From CBDUEF01 sp018063485 (GTDB taxonomy: Bacteria; Pseudomonadota; Alphaproteobacteria; Rhodobacterales; Rhodobacteraceae), in contig JBAOID010000021.1 in NCBI GenBank assembly GCA_037045435.1, positions 1 to 64,000 on the forward strand: a DNA stretch of 64,000 nt. The letters run 5' to 3'. A program made the position numbers and the translations under genes. How positions within the stretch are numbered: the stretch's first letter is position 1; each line of letters starts with the position of its first letter. A model generated the notes under the pieces. That model had not been told where the DNA came from, did no database searches, and saw only the letters and a program-made list of their open reading frames with translations. Positions 36,727 to 47,662 of this stretch are shown in pieces.

Positions 36727-38258
36727 CGGCGCAGGGAGCGGAAATCTGACAGCCGGAACGCACCCAGCAGAGTGCCGGCGATGCCATAGGTGGCCATGCC
36801 GGTGGCGATCAGGATGGCGAGCGCGGCATAGCGCAGGCCATGGGTTGCAAGCCACGGATCAAGAAGGATATTCCCGGCATAAAGCGCCGCCGCCATAAGC
36901 GCAGAAGCCGCCAGGATACGGGGCAAACGGTGTAGAAAGCGCGCATCGAACCGCGCCTCATCGCCCATTTTGCGCGAACCAAGCCACAATTGCGCGACCA
37001 TGATCCAGCCGGAAAGCGTGGTGGCCCAGGCGGCGGCGGAAAAGCCGATATAACCGACCAGACCAACGGCCAGAACCACGTTCACCACCATCGAAATCAG
37101 CGCATAGCGAAAGGGGCTGCGGCTGTCTTCGCGGGCGTAAAACAGCGGTTGCAGGACTTTGTGCAGCACGAAAGCAGGCAGCCCAGCACCGTAGATCGCC
37201 AGTGCCAGCGCCACGGAATAGGTATCCTCTGCACCAAATTTTCCGCGCTGGTAAAGAACTTGCGTGAGCGCGGTGGCAATCACGATCAGGGCTACGGCGG
37301 CGGGGATGGTCATGGCGAGGGCAAATTCGGTGCCACGGTTGAAACTGGCGCGGCCACCTTCTGCGTCGCCCGCGCGCAGGCGGCGGGAAAGGTCGGGCAG
37401 CAGCACGGTGCCAATGGCGATGCCGACCACGCCCAGCGGCAGTTGATAGAGGCGGTCGGCGTAGACCAGCCAGGAAATTGCGCCCTCGGTGGCACTGGCA
37501 ACCTGGCGGCCGACAAGAAGGTTGATCTGCACGACGCCCCCGGCCAGCACGGCAGGGGCGGCGATAAGGGCCAAGCGCTTGAGATCCGGCGTCACTTTCG
37601 GTAAGCGCAGCGGGATGCGAAAGCCCAGGCGGCGGGCCGAGTAATAGGTGAAGGCAAGTTGGGCCACGCCGGTCACTGGAACCGTCCACGCCAAGGTAAG
37701 GCCCATGTTCCAGCCGAACCAGACAGCGAGCCACATGGCGGCAATGAAGATCAGGTTCATCAGGACGGGCACGAAACCCGCTTCGGTGAAGTGGCCATAG
37801 GCGTTCAGCACGCCCGAGAGCAGGGCGACAAGGCTGATAAAGAAGATGTAATTGAAGCCGATCTGGCCATAAAGCACAGCCAAATCAAAGCGTTGATCGC
37901 CGACAAAGCCCGAGGCCATCGCAAAGACCAAGAAGGGCATGGCCAGGGTGCCGATGATCGAAAACACCAGCAAAATCGCGGCCAAGCCGTTGAAGGCGTC
38001 TTGGGCGAAGGTCTCGGCATCCTCGCCCGCCTCAAGTTTTTTCGAGAACATCGGCACGAAGGCCATGTTGAACGCACCCTCTGCGAAGAAGCGGCGGAAC
38101 ATGTTTGGCAATGAAAACGCGACGTTAAAGGCATCGGCCACCGGACCTGCCCCCAGATAGGCCGCCATCATCATATCGCGCGCAAACCCCGCCCCGCGTG
38201 ACAACAGCGTCCAGCCACCAACGGTAAGGATAGAGCGCATCAGGCTGATCGGTTTCAT
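36717..38258 (-). CDS. murJ: Murein biosynthesis lipid II flippase MurJ
   Basis: 513-residue MOP-superfamily flippase that moves lipid II across the inner membrane. N-terminus SLMRSILTVGGWTLLSRGAGFARDMMMAAYLGAG, then DAFNVAFSLPNMFRRFFAEGAFNMAFVPMFS, the hallmark MurJ/MviN segment with the essential Arg cluster. About 14 hydrophobic segments. It follows glnD on the same strand with 92 bases between. Confidence 0.95.
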   Translation of the reverse strand: MKPISLMRSILTVGGWTLLSRGAGFARDMMMAAYLGAGPVADAFNVAFSLPNMFRRFFAEGAFNMAFVPMFSKKLEAGEDAETFAQDAFNGLAAILLVFSIIGTLAMPFLVFAMASGFVGDQRFDLAVLYGQIGFNYIFFISLVALLSGVLNAYGHFTEAGFVPVLMNLIFIAAMWLAVWFGWNMGLTLAWTVPVTGVAQLAFTYYSARRLGFRIPLRLPKVTPDLKRLALIAAPAVLAGGVVQINLLVGRQVASATEGAISWLVYADRLYQLPLGVVGIAIGTVLLPDLSRRLRAGDAEGGRASFNRGTEFALAMTIPAAVALIVIATALTQVLYQRGKFGAEDTYSVALALAIYGAGLPAFVLHKVLQPLFYAREDSRSPFRYALISMVVNVVLAVGLVGYIGFSAAAWATTLSGWIMVAQLWLGSRKMGDEARFDARFLHRLPRILAASALMAAALYAGNILLDPWLATHGLRYAALAILIATGMATYGIAGTLLGAFRLSDFRSLRRQR

Positions 38259-38350
38259 TCGCGTCCAACGTGGGTTTGGGTAAGCTTTGCCAATGCTCTG
38301 CCTAGGGCAAACGGCCTTTGGGGGGAAGAGGGCCCTAAAGCTTCGCCCGC

Positions 38351-41105
38351 TCAGCCCCTTCGGTGATTGCCTGCGCGCAGTTTCTTTTCCAGCGCCTCTT
38401 GCTTGGCCTTGGTGTGCAGTTTCAGCCCGAACATGTCTTTGACATAAAAGCTGTCGACCACCTGCGCGCCGTAGGTGGCGATCACGGCGGAGGCGATATA
38501 GATGTTGTTGGCGGCGAGGGTGCGGGTCAGGTCATACAGAAGGCCGGGGCGGTCGCGGGTGTCGACCTCGATGATGGTGCAGATTTCCGAGCCTTCGTTG
38601 TCGATGGTGATATGGGTCGGAAAGCGGAATTCGCGCTCGCGTTTTTTTACCTTGTCGCGGTCCTGCAAGGGCTTCGCGGGGCAGAACCTCGCCGCGCAGG
38701 GTTTTGTCGATCATGGCGCGCAGGCGAGAGAGTTTTTCGATCTCATAGGGGTGGCCCTCGGCGTCTTGAATCCAGAACACCGGAGTCGCGTAGCCATCCT
38801 TTGAGGTATAGGTGCGGGCATCGACAACATTGGCCCCGACCAGTGCCAAGGCCCCGGCAAGGCGCGAGAAAATGCCCGGATGATCGGCCAGCGCGAAACA
38901 GGCGCGGGTGGCGTCGCGGGCGGGTTCGGGGTGCAGATCAATGCGGATTTCATCTTCACCAAGTCCGTGGAGCAGGCGGGCGAAGACCTCTTGGGTATCG
39001 GTGGAGAGACCCTGCCAATAGGGGGCGTAGTGGCGGGAAAGCTCGTGACGCAGGGCCTTGGGCTCCCAATCGGCAAGGCGGGCTTTCAGCGCGGCCTTGG
39101 CCTGATCCTGATGCTTTTCGCCCGAGAAATTCTCAAGCCCGCCTTCCAGCGCCTCGGTTGTCTGGCTGTGCAACTGGCGCAGCAGCATGGCTTTCCAGTT
39201 GTTCCAGGTATTGGGGCCGACGCCGCGAATGTCGCAAACGGTCAGGATGGTAAGCAGATCAAGCCGCTTTTTGGTTTTCACTGCCTTGGCGAAATCGCGC
39301 ACGGTGCGCGGATCACCCAGATCGCGCTTTTGCGCCACATCCGACATCAACAGGTGATAGCGCACCAGCCATTCGACGGTTTCACATTCGTCAGGTGTCA
39401 GGCGAAGGCGCGGCGCGATGCGGCGGGCGATTTGCGCGCCGATGATGGAATGATCTTCGGGGCGGCCCTTGCCGATGTCATGCAGCAAGAGCGCCACATA
39501 CATCACCTTGCGGTTGATCCCGGCCTTGAGGATGGAGGAGGACAGCGGCAGATCCTCGATCAACTCACCGCGCTCGATCTGCGCCAGAACCGAGATGGTC
39601 TGGATGATGTGTTCGTCCACCGTATAGTGGTGGTAGACGTTGAATTGCATCATCGCGACGATGTTTTCAAACTCGGGGATAAAGGCGCCCAGGACGTCAA
39701 GTTCATTCATCCGGCGCAGGGCGCGTTCCGGGTTGCCGTGCTTGAGCATGAGATCAAGGAAGATGCGCACGGCTTCGGGGTTTTCGCGGACGGAATCGTC
39801 AATCAGATGCAGGTTGGCGGCGACAAGGCGCATGACATTGGGGTGCAGAAGGTAGCGCGAGCGCAGGCCCTCCTCGAACACGCGCAAAAGGTTCAGGGGA
39901 TCGGAGAGGAATTTCACCGGGTCTTCAACGTCGATACGACCTTGCACCAGTTTGAAGCCGGGCTTGACCTTTTTACGCTTGAACAGGCCCAGAAGCCGGG
40001 CTGCGGGCTTGGCGTGACGGGCCTCAAGTTGGGTGAGGAACACGCGGGTCAACTCGCCCACACGGGTGGCGTGGCGGAAATATTCCTGCATGAAATGCTC
40101 GACCGCCCGCCTGCCGCCCATGTCACGGTAGCCCATGCGGGCGGCAACCTCGACCTGCATATCAAAGGTAAGCTGATCCATCGCCCGCCCAGCCAGATAG
40201 TGCAGATGACAGCGCGCGGCCCAGAGAAAATCTTCGGCGCGGCGGAAGGCGATATATTCATCGGCCTCGAGCAGACCTGCGGCGACAAGGCCCGAGGCCG
40301 AGGGCACCCGGTGCAGGTATTTGCCGATCCAATACAGGGTTTGCAGATCGCGCAAACCACCCTTGGCCTCTTTGACATTGGGTTCCAGCACATAGCGCTG
40401 GCCGCCCTGGCGTTTGTGACGCAGGGCACGTTCGGCGAGTTTGGCCTCGATGAATTCGGGGCCGGTGTTGTGGAAAAGCTCGGTCCAGAGGCGGTTGCCA
40501 AGCTCGGTGGCAAGGGGCGCGTGGCCGGTGATGAAGCGGTGCTCGACAAGGGCGGTGCGGATGGTGAAATCCTCACGCCCCAGACGGATGCAGTCTTTGA
40601 TGGTGCGGGTAGCGTGGCCAACCTTCAGCTTCAGATCCCACAGCATGTAAAGCATGGATTCGATGACGCTTTCGGTCCAGGCCGTGGTTTTGTACGGCGT
40701 AAGGAACAAGAGGTCGACATCGGAAAACGGGGCCATTTCGGCGCGGCCATAGCCACCGACGGCCAGCACGGCGATATGTTCCGAAGTGGTGGGATTGGGG
40801 CGCGGGTGCAGGTGGGTGGTGGCGACTGTAAGGGCGGTGGTGACCAGCACATCTGTCAGATAGGAATTGGCGCGGATGAGGGCGCGCGCCTCATGCGGAT
40901 GGGCGGTGAAGCTGACGGCAAGCGCCTGAGTGGCGCGGGCGCGGGCCTCGGTCATGTGGCGCACCGAGATGGCGCGGGCGGCGCGGGGATCAGGCGTGTC
41001 CGTGATTTCGGCGGCGATGGCCGCAAGCAGTGAGGGCGCGTCGATGATCTCTGATGCCGGAAGCAACAGGGTTGGTTCCGGCACCAAAGGCATGGTTGTG
41101 GTCAT
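38351..41105 (-). CDS. glnD: Bifunctional [protein-PII] uridylyltransferase/uridylyl-removing enzyme (one frameshift)
   Basis: About 918-residue nitrogen sensor that uridylylates PII proteins when glutamine is low and deuridylylates them when high. Nucleotidyltransferase site GGYGRAEMAPFSDVDLLFL (near residue 115), GlnD helical domain, HD phosphohydrolase site LLHDIGKGRPEDHS (near residue 520), and two C-terminal ACT domains (ADHPGIFSRLAGAL; DTRDRPGLLYDLTRTL). The frame breaks near 38670 between the ACT domains (ALAGPRQGKK becomes QDRDKVKKRE); the length is normal after repair, and an essential regulator is unlikely to be a true pseudogene. Confidence 0.93.
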
Positions 41106-41111
41106 CGCAGA

Positions 41112-42281
41112 TTAGTAACCCGCCCCGCCAAAGCTGCGCGGCGCGCCGTCGATGATGACCATCTGGTTGTTGCGGATCTGTGCTATGGCAAGGCCACGGT
41201 CATTGGTGCCATCGACATTCAGACGGAAAATGCCGTTGACGCCAACAAAGCCCGCGCCCTGGGTCAGATCGGCTTTGGTGATCGCCCCGGTGCTTGAGCG
41301 CTTGGCCAGCGCGCCGATGGCCGCGATACCATCATAGGCAAGGCCGGAAATCGGATGCGGGGCCTCGCCAAAGGCAGCCTGATAGCGCGATTGATATTGA
41401 GCGAACATTGACGGATCGGGCAGAGCGAACCAGCCGCCCTGCACGCCCGGCAACGCCAGAGTGGCGGCCGGAATGTCCCAACGAGTGAGGCCAATGAATT
41501 GGGCGGCAGCCGAGGACAGGCCGTTGTCCACCAAAAGCTGGCTGACCAAAGGCAGCGCGCCGGCCGTGTCGGCGGTCAGGAACACCGCGCTTGCCCCGGT
41601 GGACCGCGCCCGCGCGGCAATGGCCGGGGCGGCCCGAGTCACGCCGTTTTGCGAGAATTCATAGCTTTCGACCGCCACAACCGTGCCTCCGGCGGCGGCC
41701 ACGCCCCGCTCGATCGCTAACCGGCCCAGATTGCCGGCGGTGTTGCGGTCATGCACGATCATGACCTTGCCCTTGCCGTTGCGCACGGCATAGCTGGCCA
41801 GCCGACGGGCGGAGTTCAAGAAGGTTGGGCCAAGCACGAAAACATTGTTGCCGGCAATATCGGTGTTATTTGAGAATGACAGCACGTTCACGCCCTGCGA
41901 GGCCACGGCCACGCCAGCCGCATTGGCCTCTTGGGCAAAAACCGGACCCAAAATGATTTGCGCCCCCTCGGCCACAGCTTTTTGCGCCATCGCCTGCGCT
42001 TGTCCGGGCTGGCCGGCGGTGTTGTAAACCCGCAGGTCGATTTTCGTGCTGCCAAGATCGGCAATCGCCAGCCGCGCGGCATTTTGCAAGGATCGCGCCA
42101 GCAATTCATCAGAGGCCTGACCCGAGCCACCCGGAACCAGCAGCGCCACTTTGACCGAGCCGCCGCCACCCCCGCCGGTGACCGGGCCAGCCGATGGAAC
42201 GCAGGCCGCCATCAGAAGCGTCGCGGTAACGGAAACAAACAGAGCCAGCGACTTGCGGGCCCGGTGCAAAACGGACAACAT
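41112..42281 (-). CDS. Penicillin-binding-protein activator (LpoA-like) lipoprotein
   Basis: 389-residue periplasmic-binding-fold lipoprotein. Start at 42279-42281; signal LALFVSVTATLLMAAC has a lipobox ending at Cys, followed by a Gly-rich linker. The body is a type-1 SBP (leucine/isoleucine/valine-like) fold: KVALLVPGGSGQASDELLARSL, GPVFAQEA, FSNNTDIAG. The LpoA-type neighbour arrangement, divergent from rsmI and next to yraN, is conserved in proteobacteria. Presumably stimulates peptidoglycan synthases from the outer membrane. Confidence 0.82.
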   Translation of the reverse strand: MLSVLHRARKSLALFVSVTATLLMAACVPSAGPVTGGGGGGSVKVALLVPGGSGQASDELLARSLQNAARLAIADLGSTKIDLRVYNTAGQPGQAQAMAQKAVAEGAQIILGPVFAQEANAAGVAVASQGVNVLSFSNNTDIAGNNVFVLGPTFLNSARRLASYAVRNGKGKVMIVHDRNTAGNLGRLAIERGVAAAGGTVVAVESYEFSQNGVTRAAPAIAARARSTGASAVFLTADTAGALPLVSQLLVDNGLSSAAAQFIGLTRWDIPAATLALPGVQGGWFALPDPSMFAQYQSRYQAAFGEAPHPISGLAYDGIAAIGALAKRSSTGAITKADLTQGAGFVGVNGIFRLNVDGTNDRGLAIAQIRNNQMVIIDGAPRSFGGAGY

Positions 42282-42369
42282 GCGAACTTCCTCACTCTCA
42301 GGGGCAGCGGATGGCTGCAAACCTAAGCGGTCACGGATCAAAAGTAAACTTGCCAAGGAGGCAAAGAAC

Positions 42370-43239
42370 ATGACCGTGCAGCGATTTCAGCCCGACCCGC
42401 GCCCATTGCCTGCGGGGTTGCATTTCATTGCTACGCCAATTGGGGCGGCACGTGATATCACTTTGCGGGCACTGGATATTCTGGCAACGGCGGATGTGCT
42501 GGCGGCGGAAGATACCCGCACCTTGCGGCATCTGATGGAAATACATGGGGTGGCCTTGGGTGAGCGGCAGGTTCTTGCCTACCATGACCATAATGGCGAG
42601 GCGATGCGGCCCAGGCTGATCAAGGCGCTGAAAGAAGGCAAATCGGTGGCCTATGCGTCAGAGGCCGGAACACCACTGGTTGCCGATCCGGGATTTCAAT
42701 TGGCGCGGGCCGCAATTGCCGAAGGCCTGACGGTGTTGTCTGCCCCCGGCCCTTCGGCACTGCTTTGTGCTTTGACGGTGTCGGGATTGCCGTCGGACCG
42801 GTTCCTTTTTGCCGGATTCGCGCCGCCGACCAAGGCGGCACGGCAAAAATTTCTGCAAGAACTGGCAGGGGTGCAGGCAACACTGGTGCTGTACGAATCG
42901 CCAAAGCGCATTAACCAAATGTTGGCTGATTTGGTGCAATGCTTGGGAGGGGAGAGATATGCTGCGGTATGCAGGGAGCTGACCAAGCGATTCGAAGAAG
43001 TGTCGCGCGGGACATTGGCGGAATTGGCCGAACAGTTTGCGGCACGCGACGTCAAGGGCGAAATCGTGGTTCTGGTGGACAGGGCCGCCGAACGGGTGGC
43101 TGACGGGCTTGAGGTGGGTGCGGCTTTGGAAAAGGCGATGCAAAACATGTCGATGAAGGATGCGGCAGCGGCAGTGGCCGAGGCTTTTGGCCTGCCGCGG
43201 CGCGAAGTGTATCAGATGGCTTTGGGGATGCAGGGATGA
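42370..43239 (+). CDS. rsmI: 16S rRNA (cytidine-1402-2'-O)-methyltransferase RsmI
   Basis: 289-residue SAM-dependent tetrapyrrole-methylase-fold enzyme that 2'-O-methylates C1402 of 16S rRNA. LHFIATPIGAARDITLRAL at the N-terminus, AEDTRTLRHL, SEAGTPLVADPGFQL and SAPGPSALLCALTVSGLP are diagnostic. ATG at 42370 preceded by AGGAGG; upstream extension would cover the divergent promoter. ATGA overlap with yraN. Confidence 0.95.
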   Translation: MTVQRFQPDPRPLPAGLHFIATPIGAARDITLRALDILATADVLAAEDTRTLRHLMEIHGVALGERQVLAYHDHNGEAMRPRLIKALKEGKSVAYASEAGTPLVADPGFQLARAAIAEGLTVLSAPGPSALLCALTVSGLPSDRFLFAGFAPPTKAARQKFLQELAGVQATLVLYESPKRINQMLADLVQCLGGERYAAVCRELTKRFEEVSRGTLAELAEQFAARDVKGEIVVLVDRAAERVADGLEVGAALEKAMQNMSMKDAAAAVAEAFGLPRREVYQMALGMQG

Positions 43240-43589
43240 GCGGGGCACGGTCTTATCATGCTGGGGTTGCTGCTGAAGACTCGGTGGCACGGTTCTATGA
43301 TCGCTCGGGCCGGGCGGTTTGTGCGCGCCGGTGGCGCGGCGCGGCTGGTGAGATTGATCTGATTGCACGGCAGGGGGCGGAGGTAATCTTTATCGAGGTC
43401 AAGCAAAGCGCCACCCATGCCGAGGCCGCCGAACATCTGACACGGCGGCAGATGGACCGGATTTGTGGCGCAGCGTCGGAGTTTCTGGCCGGTGAGCCGG
43501 GCGGGCAGTTGACGGATGTGCGTTTTGATGTGGCGTTGGTCGATGCGGCGGGCCGGATTGAAATATTGGAGAATGCCTTCGCGGCGTGA
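43236..43589 (+). CDS. YraN/UPF0102 family endonuclease-like protein
   Basis: 117-residue PD-(D/E)xK-fold protein: RWRGAAGEIDLIARQG supplies Glu/Asp and VIFIEVKQS the ExK. Conserved neighbour of rsmI in proteobacteria; biochemical role poorly defined. Coupled to rsmI by a 4-base overlap. Confidence 0.9.
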   Translation: MSGARSYHAGVAAEDSVARFYDRSGRAVCARRWRGAAGEIDLIARQGAEVIFIEVKQSATHAEAAEHLTRRQMDRICGAASEFLAGEPGGQLTDVRFDVALVDAAGRIEILENAFAA

Positions 43590-43648
43590 GTGATTGCAAC
43601 CTCTGGCGGCTTGCGTCATCAAGAGGCATTCAGCGACAGGAGCCGCTT

Positions 43649-44620
43649 ATGCCTTTGAAAGTTGCCTTGCAGATGGATCCGATTGGATCCGTGAACATCA
43701 ACGCCGACAGCACCTTCCGAATTGCGCTTGAGGCGCAGGCGCGCGGGCATTCCTTGTTCTTTTATACGCCTGACAAACTGGCATTTGTTGAGGGCAGGGT
43801 GGTGGCGCGCGGGTTCCCGATCGAATTGCGGCGCGAGCAGGACAACCATGTGAGCTATGGGCCGGAGGCCGAGGTTGATCTGGCCGATTTCGATGTGGTT
43901 TGGCTTCGGCAGGATCCGCCCTTTGACATGGGCTATATCACCTCGACGCATTTGCTGGATATGATTCATCCGAAAACTCTGGTAGTGAATGATCCGTTCT
44001 GGGTGCGGAATTATCCTGAGAAGCTGCTTGTGCTGCGATTCCCGGAATTGACGCCGCCGACCGCCATCGCGCGGGATCTGGCCACGATCCGGGCCTTCAA
44101 GGCGCGGCATGGCGATATCATCCTCAAGCCGCTTTACGGCAACGGTGGTGCCGGGGTGTTCCGGTTGGACCCGAATGACCGCAATCTGGCCTCGCTGCAT
44201 GAGTTGTTCACCGGGATGACCCGCGAGCCGATGATTGTGCAGAAATTCCTGCCCGATGTATCAAAGGGCGACAAGCGGGTGATTCTGGTCGATGGCGAGC
44301 CGGTAGGGGCGATCAACCGGGTGCCGCAGGCAGGCGAGACGCGCTCGAACATGCATGCGGGCGGGCGGCCGGAAAAGGTGGGTCTGACCGCGCGCGATCT
44401 GGAGATTTGCGCGACGATCGGGCCGTTGTTGCGTGAGAAGGGGCAGATCTTTGTCGGCATTGATGTGATCGGCGATTATCTGACCGAGATCAACGTGACC
44501 TCACCCACCGGGATTCAGGAATTGGAGCGATTCGACGGCACCAATACTGCCGAGCGGATTTGGCAGGTGATCGAGGCGAAGCGCGGGGGTCAGGATTTGC
44601 TGCCGACCGCCAGCCGGTAA
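43649..44620 (+). CDS. gshB: Glutathione synthetase
   Basis: 323-residue ATP-grasp ligase joining gamma-Glu-Cys and glycine. VALQMDPIGSVNINADSTF at the N-terminus, KPLYGNGGAGVFRL (ATP-grasp glycine loop), SKGDKRVILVDG and ITEINVTSPTGIQE-like end are family hallmarks. Start at 43649 with CAGGAG seven bases upstream. Supplies glutathione for the two GSTs in the window. The 3' end overlaps the convergent comM by about 30 bases. Confidence 0.95.
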   Translation: MPLKVALQMDPIGSVNINADSTFRIALEAQARGHSLFFYTPDKLAFVEGRVVARGFPIELRREQDNHVSYGPEAEVDLADFDVVWLRQDPPFDMGYITSTHLLDMIHPKTLVVNDPFWVRNYPEKLLVLRFPELTPPTAIARDLATIRAFKARHGDIILKPLYGNGGAGVFRLDPNDRNLASLHELFTGMTREPMIVQKFLPDVSKGDKRVILVDGEPVGAINRVPQAGETRSNMHAGGRPEKVGLTARDLEICATIGPLLREKGQIFVGIDVIGDYLTEINVTSPTGIQELERFDGTNTAERIWQVIEAKRGGQDLLPTASR

Positions 44621-46109
44621 CCCACCGCTTCGGCGATATGGGGCAGGCGGACGAAGGTGTGAGTCGTCCAGATCGGCGATGGTGCGGGCCACCCGCAGCA
44701 CCCGGTGATATCCGCGCGCCGAGAGGCCGAATCTCTCGGCGACCTTGATCAGCAAAGCGCGACCTTCGGGGTCGGGGGCGGCGAATTCTTCGAGCAGTCG
44801 CGCCCTCCATATCGGCATTCACGCGCATCCCGTCATGGGCGGCAAAGCGTTTGTGCTTGCACGGCTTCGCGCAGCGGTGCACGCGGGCGGCGATGGTGGC
44901 CGACGTGTCGCCATTGGCGGGCAGATCGAGATCGGTATAGGCGACGGGGGGCACCTCGACGCGCAGATCGAAGCGGTCCATCAGCGGGCCCGAGATGCGG
45001 CCCAGGTAATCCTCACCACAAAGCGGCACCTTGGCGCAGGCGCGGGCGGGGTCTGACAGATAGCCGCATTTGCAGGGGTTTGCGGCGGCGATCAGCAGGA
45101 ACTTGCACGGGTAGCGGATATGGGCATTGGCGCGGGCAACGACGATTTCGCCGGTTTCAATCGGTTGGCGCAGGGTTTCCAGCACCGCGCGGGGGAATTC
45201 GGGGAACTCATCCATGAAGAGAACGCCGTTATGGGCCAGCGAGATTTCGCCCGGCTTGGCGCCTTTGCCGCCGCCGACAATGGCGGCCATGGATGCCGTG
45301 TGATGGGGCTCGCGAAACGGGCGTGCGCGGGAAATACCGCCTTCGGACAAAAGCCCTGCGAGAGAATGAATCATTGAGGTTTCAAGCGCCTCGATAGCGG
45401 AAAGCGGTGGCAAGATACCTGGCAAGCGCGCGGCAAGCATGGATTTTCCCGATCCGGGAGAGCCCACAAACAGCGCGTGGTGCCGACCGGCAGCGGCGAT
45501 TTCGAGGGCGCGTTTGGCGCGTTCCTGCCCTTTCACATCGCGCATGTCGCGCCCGAGTGCGCCGGCGGTGACTTCGCCGGCCTCGGCCGGGGGGATGGTG
45601 GCTTGGCCAGTGAAATGGCGCACCACCTGGTTGAGCGATTCGGCGGCGAGAACCTCGGTGGCGCCGACCCATGCGGCCTCTGCCCCGCAGGCCTTGGGGC
45701 AGAGCAGGGTGCGGTTGGCCTCGGCTGCAGCCATGGCTGCGGGGAGGGCGCCGATCACCGGGATCAGGCGGCCATCGAGGGACAACTCGCCAAGCGCCAC
45801 AATGTTTTCGACCTCATCCTTGGGAATGATTTCCAGGGCCGCCAGCAGCGCAAGGGCGATGGGCAGGTCGAAATGTGAGCCTTCTTTCGGCAGATCGGCA
45901 GGGGAGAGGTTGATGGTGATGCGCTTGGATGGCAGTGCGATGGACATCGCGGCGAGAGCTGCGCGCACCCTTTCGCGGGCCTCGGACACGGCTTTGTCGG
46001 GCAGGCCGACCAGCGCGAAAGAGGGCATTCCGGGGGAGACGGCGCATTGCACCTCGACCAGGCGAGCCTCGACCCCTTCAAAGGCGACTGTGAAGGCCCG
46101 TGCGACCAT
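44590..46109 (-). CDS. comM: YifB/ComM family Mg chelatase-like AAA+ ATPase (two frameshifts)
   Basis: About 505-residue hexameric branch-migration helicase implicated in natural transformation. N-terminal Lon-like domain (VQCAVSPGMPSFALVGLPD...), Walker A VGSPGSGKSMLAARLPGI, Walker B region NGVLFMDEFPEF, and zinc-type Cys in NPCKCGYLSDPARACAKVPLCG. The frame breaks near 44820 and 44650; the last piece reads FVRLPHIAEAVGYRLAVGS with TGA at 44590-44592. Two errors at the 3' end of an otherwise perfect gene suggest sequencing faults. Confidence 0.9.
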
Positions 46110-46156
46110 TGCCCTGCGCTCCGTTTACTTTGGTTAACGGATAGCAGGGCAAAGGT

Positions 46157-47027
46157 TTACGATTGGTAAAGCTGGATGAATTTCGGCCAAGCTTCTGGAT
46201 CAGCGACAGTTTTGTCGCGGCAAAAGGCGTTGCAAAAGCCGAAGCGGCGGTTGGACAGTTCCAGCACATGGGTGACGGGCTTGCCGGAATAGGGGCAGGC
46301 GGTGTTTTCGGCATCGGTGCCGGAGACCGCTTTGGCGGCCAGCGGGGTGGGGCCGGGCCATGGGCGGCGCGGGTAATCCCGGAAGTAGAACGGTTGATCG
46401 GGCAGATCGACCATGCCCATGGCCCGCCAGCGACGGAAGGGGGCGTGGGTGAGATGGGCCTGAACATAGGCCATGTGCGGCGGGAGAGACGGGTAGGTTA
46501 TAGCCAGCGATTCGGGCGGCCACCGGGGCAAAGAAGGCATCGGCGGCAGAGTAATCGCCACAGAGCCAATGCGTTGATCCGGTTTCTTTTTTCGCCCAGG
46601 CCCAGATCAGATCAAGCCGGGCGAGATCGGCCAGAACGGCATCGGGCGGGGCGCAATCGGTGTAGCTGAGGCGCAGGTTCATCGGGCAATGGCTGCGCAG
46701 GGCGGTAAAGCCCGCGTGCATCTCGGACGCCAGAACACGCGCGACGGAACGGGCGCGCGGATCGGTTGGCCAGATCCTTGCATCGGGGTGGCGGGTGGCC
46801 AGTTCTTCGGCGATGGCGATGGTTTCGGGGACGACGAAACCCTCGGGCGTGCGCATGGTGGGGGCGGTTTTGGCCGGGGGATAGTCACGCAGCATGTTGG
46901 GGAGTTCGTCGGAATAAAGCCGGGCGAGATGGGTTTTCACCGGGATATCGAAGGCGTCAAACAAAAGCCAGCCGCGCAGGGACCAGCTTGAATAGGCGCG
47001 GTCGCCGATGATGAGATCGTAGGACAT
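46157..47027 (-). CDS. GST-fold protein with C-terminal TRASH-like metal-binding motif (one frameshift)
   Basis: About 290 residues after repair of a shift near 46500. The N-terminal thioredoxin-like domain has DRAYSSWSLRGWLLFDAF and PEGFVVPETIAIAEEL, followed by the GST helical domain with GDYSAADAFFAPVAARI. Beyond the usual GST end, the second frame continues with a short module holding C-X20-C-X3-C (ACPYSGKP...FGFCNAFCRDK), the spacing of TRASH/YHS-type metal-binding treble-clefs. The fusion depends on the frameshift repair, but both frames overlap smoothly in the GST C-terminal helices. Function unknown; possibly metal-linked stress defence. Confidence 0.75.
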
Positions 47028-47107
47028 GGTTAATCTGCTCCGTTGCCTTGTGGCAGGTTAGGGGAGGTACAAGCCCCGCGCAAAATGATGATTTTTGGCG
47101 AGGATCA

Positions 47108-47662
47108 TCACGGAATGTGATTGATCAGATCGGCGGTGTCGGCGGTGATGCGGGTGAGGGACAGGTTGTCGATGCGGTGCGCGAACGCCTGTTCGGGCGT
47201 CAGGCGCAGGGCCAGTTGCAGGGCGGCGACGATGGCGCCGAAATGGGCAACGATGATGATGTCATCTGCGCTGCCGTTGAGGCGGGAAAGGGCGGCTTGC
47301 ACGCGGGCGGTGAGGTCGTGCCAGCTTTCGCCGCCGGGCGCGCGCACGTCGCCGGGGGTCTGGTAAAAGGCGCGGATATGCTCGGGGGTGGTGGCTTCGA
47401 TCTCGGCAAAGCTGCGCATCTCCCAGATGCCGAAGTGCATTTCTCGCAAGGCGGGATCATGCGGCAGGCGGGGGCGCGGGGCGAGCGTGTCGGCGGTGGT
47501 GATGGCGCGGATGAGGTCGGAGGAAATCACCGGCGCGTTGGGGAGGAAGGCGTTGAGGCGGGCGATTGCAGCGGTATCAGACAGATCGGCGGGCAGGTCG
47601 GTCCAGCCGACCATGGTTTTGGCATGGGTGGGGCCGTGGCGGACCAACCAGAAGCGGGTCAT
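47108..47662 (-). CDS. cobC: Histidine phosphatase family protein, probable alpha-ribazole phosphatase
   Basis: 184-residue phosphoglycerate-mutase-fold phosphatase: phosphohistidine motif LVRHGPTHAK at the N-terminus, acid residue in LREMHFGIWE, and second His in IIVAHFGAI. The 4-base coupling to cobU points to CobC, which dephosphorylates alpha-ribazole phosphate in B12 assembly. The family is broad, so the name rests largely on context. Confidence 0.8.
   Translation of the reverse strand: MTRFWLVRHGPTHAKTMVGWTDLPADLSDTAAIARLNAFLPNAPVISSDLIRAITTADTLAPRPRLPHDPALREMHFGIWEMRSFAEIEATTPEHIRAFYQTPGDVRAPGGESWHDLTARVQAALSRLNGSADDIIIVAHFGAIVAALQLALRLTPEQAFAHRIDNLSLTRITADTADLINHIP

Noticed and set aside
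38880..41033. 717-codon + strand open frame opposite glnD
   Set aside because: GlnD on the minus strand has all its domains; the opposite frame is a long GC-driven shadow with no recognisable protein signature.
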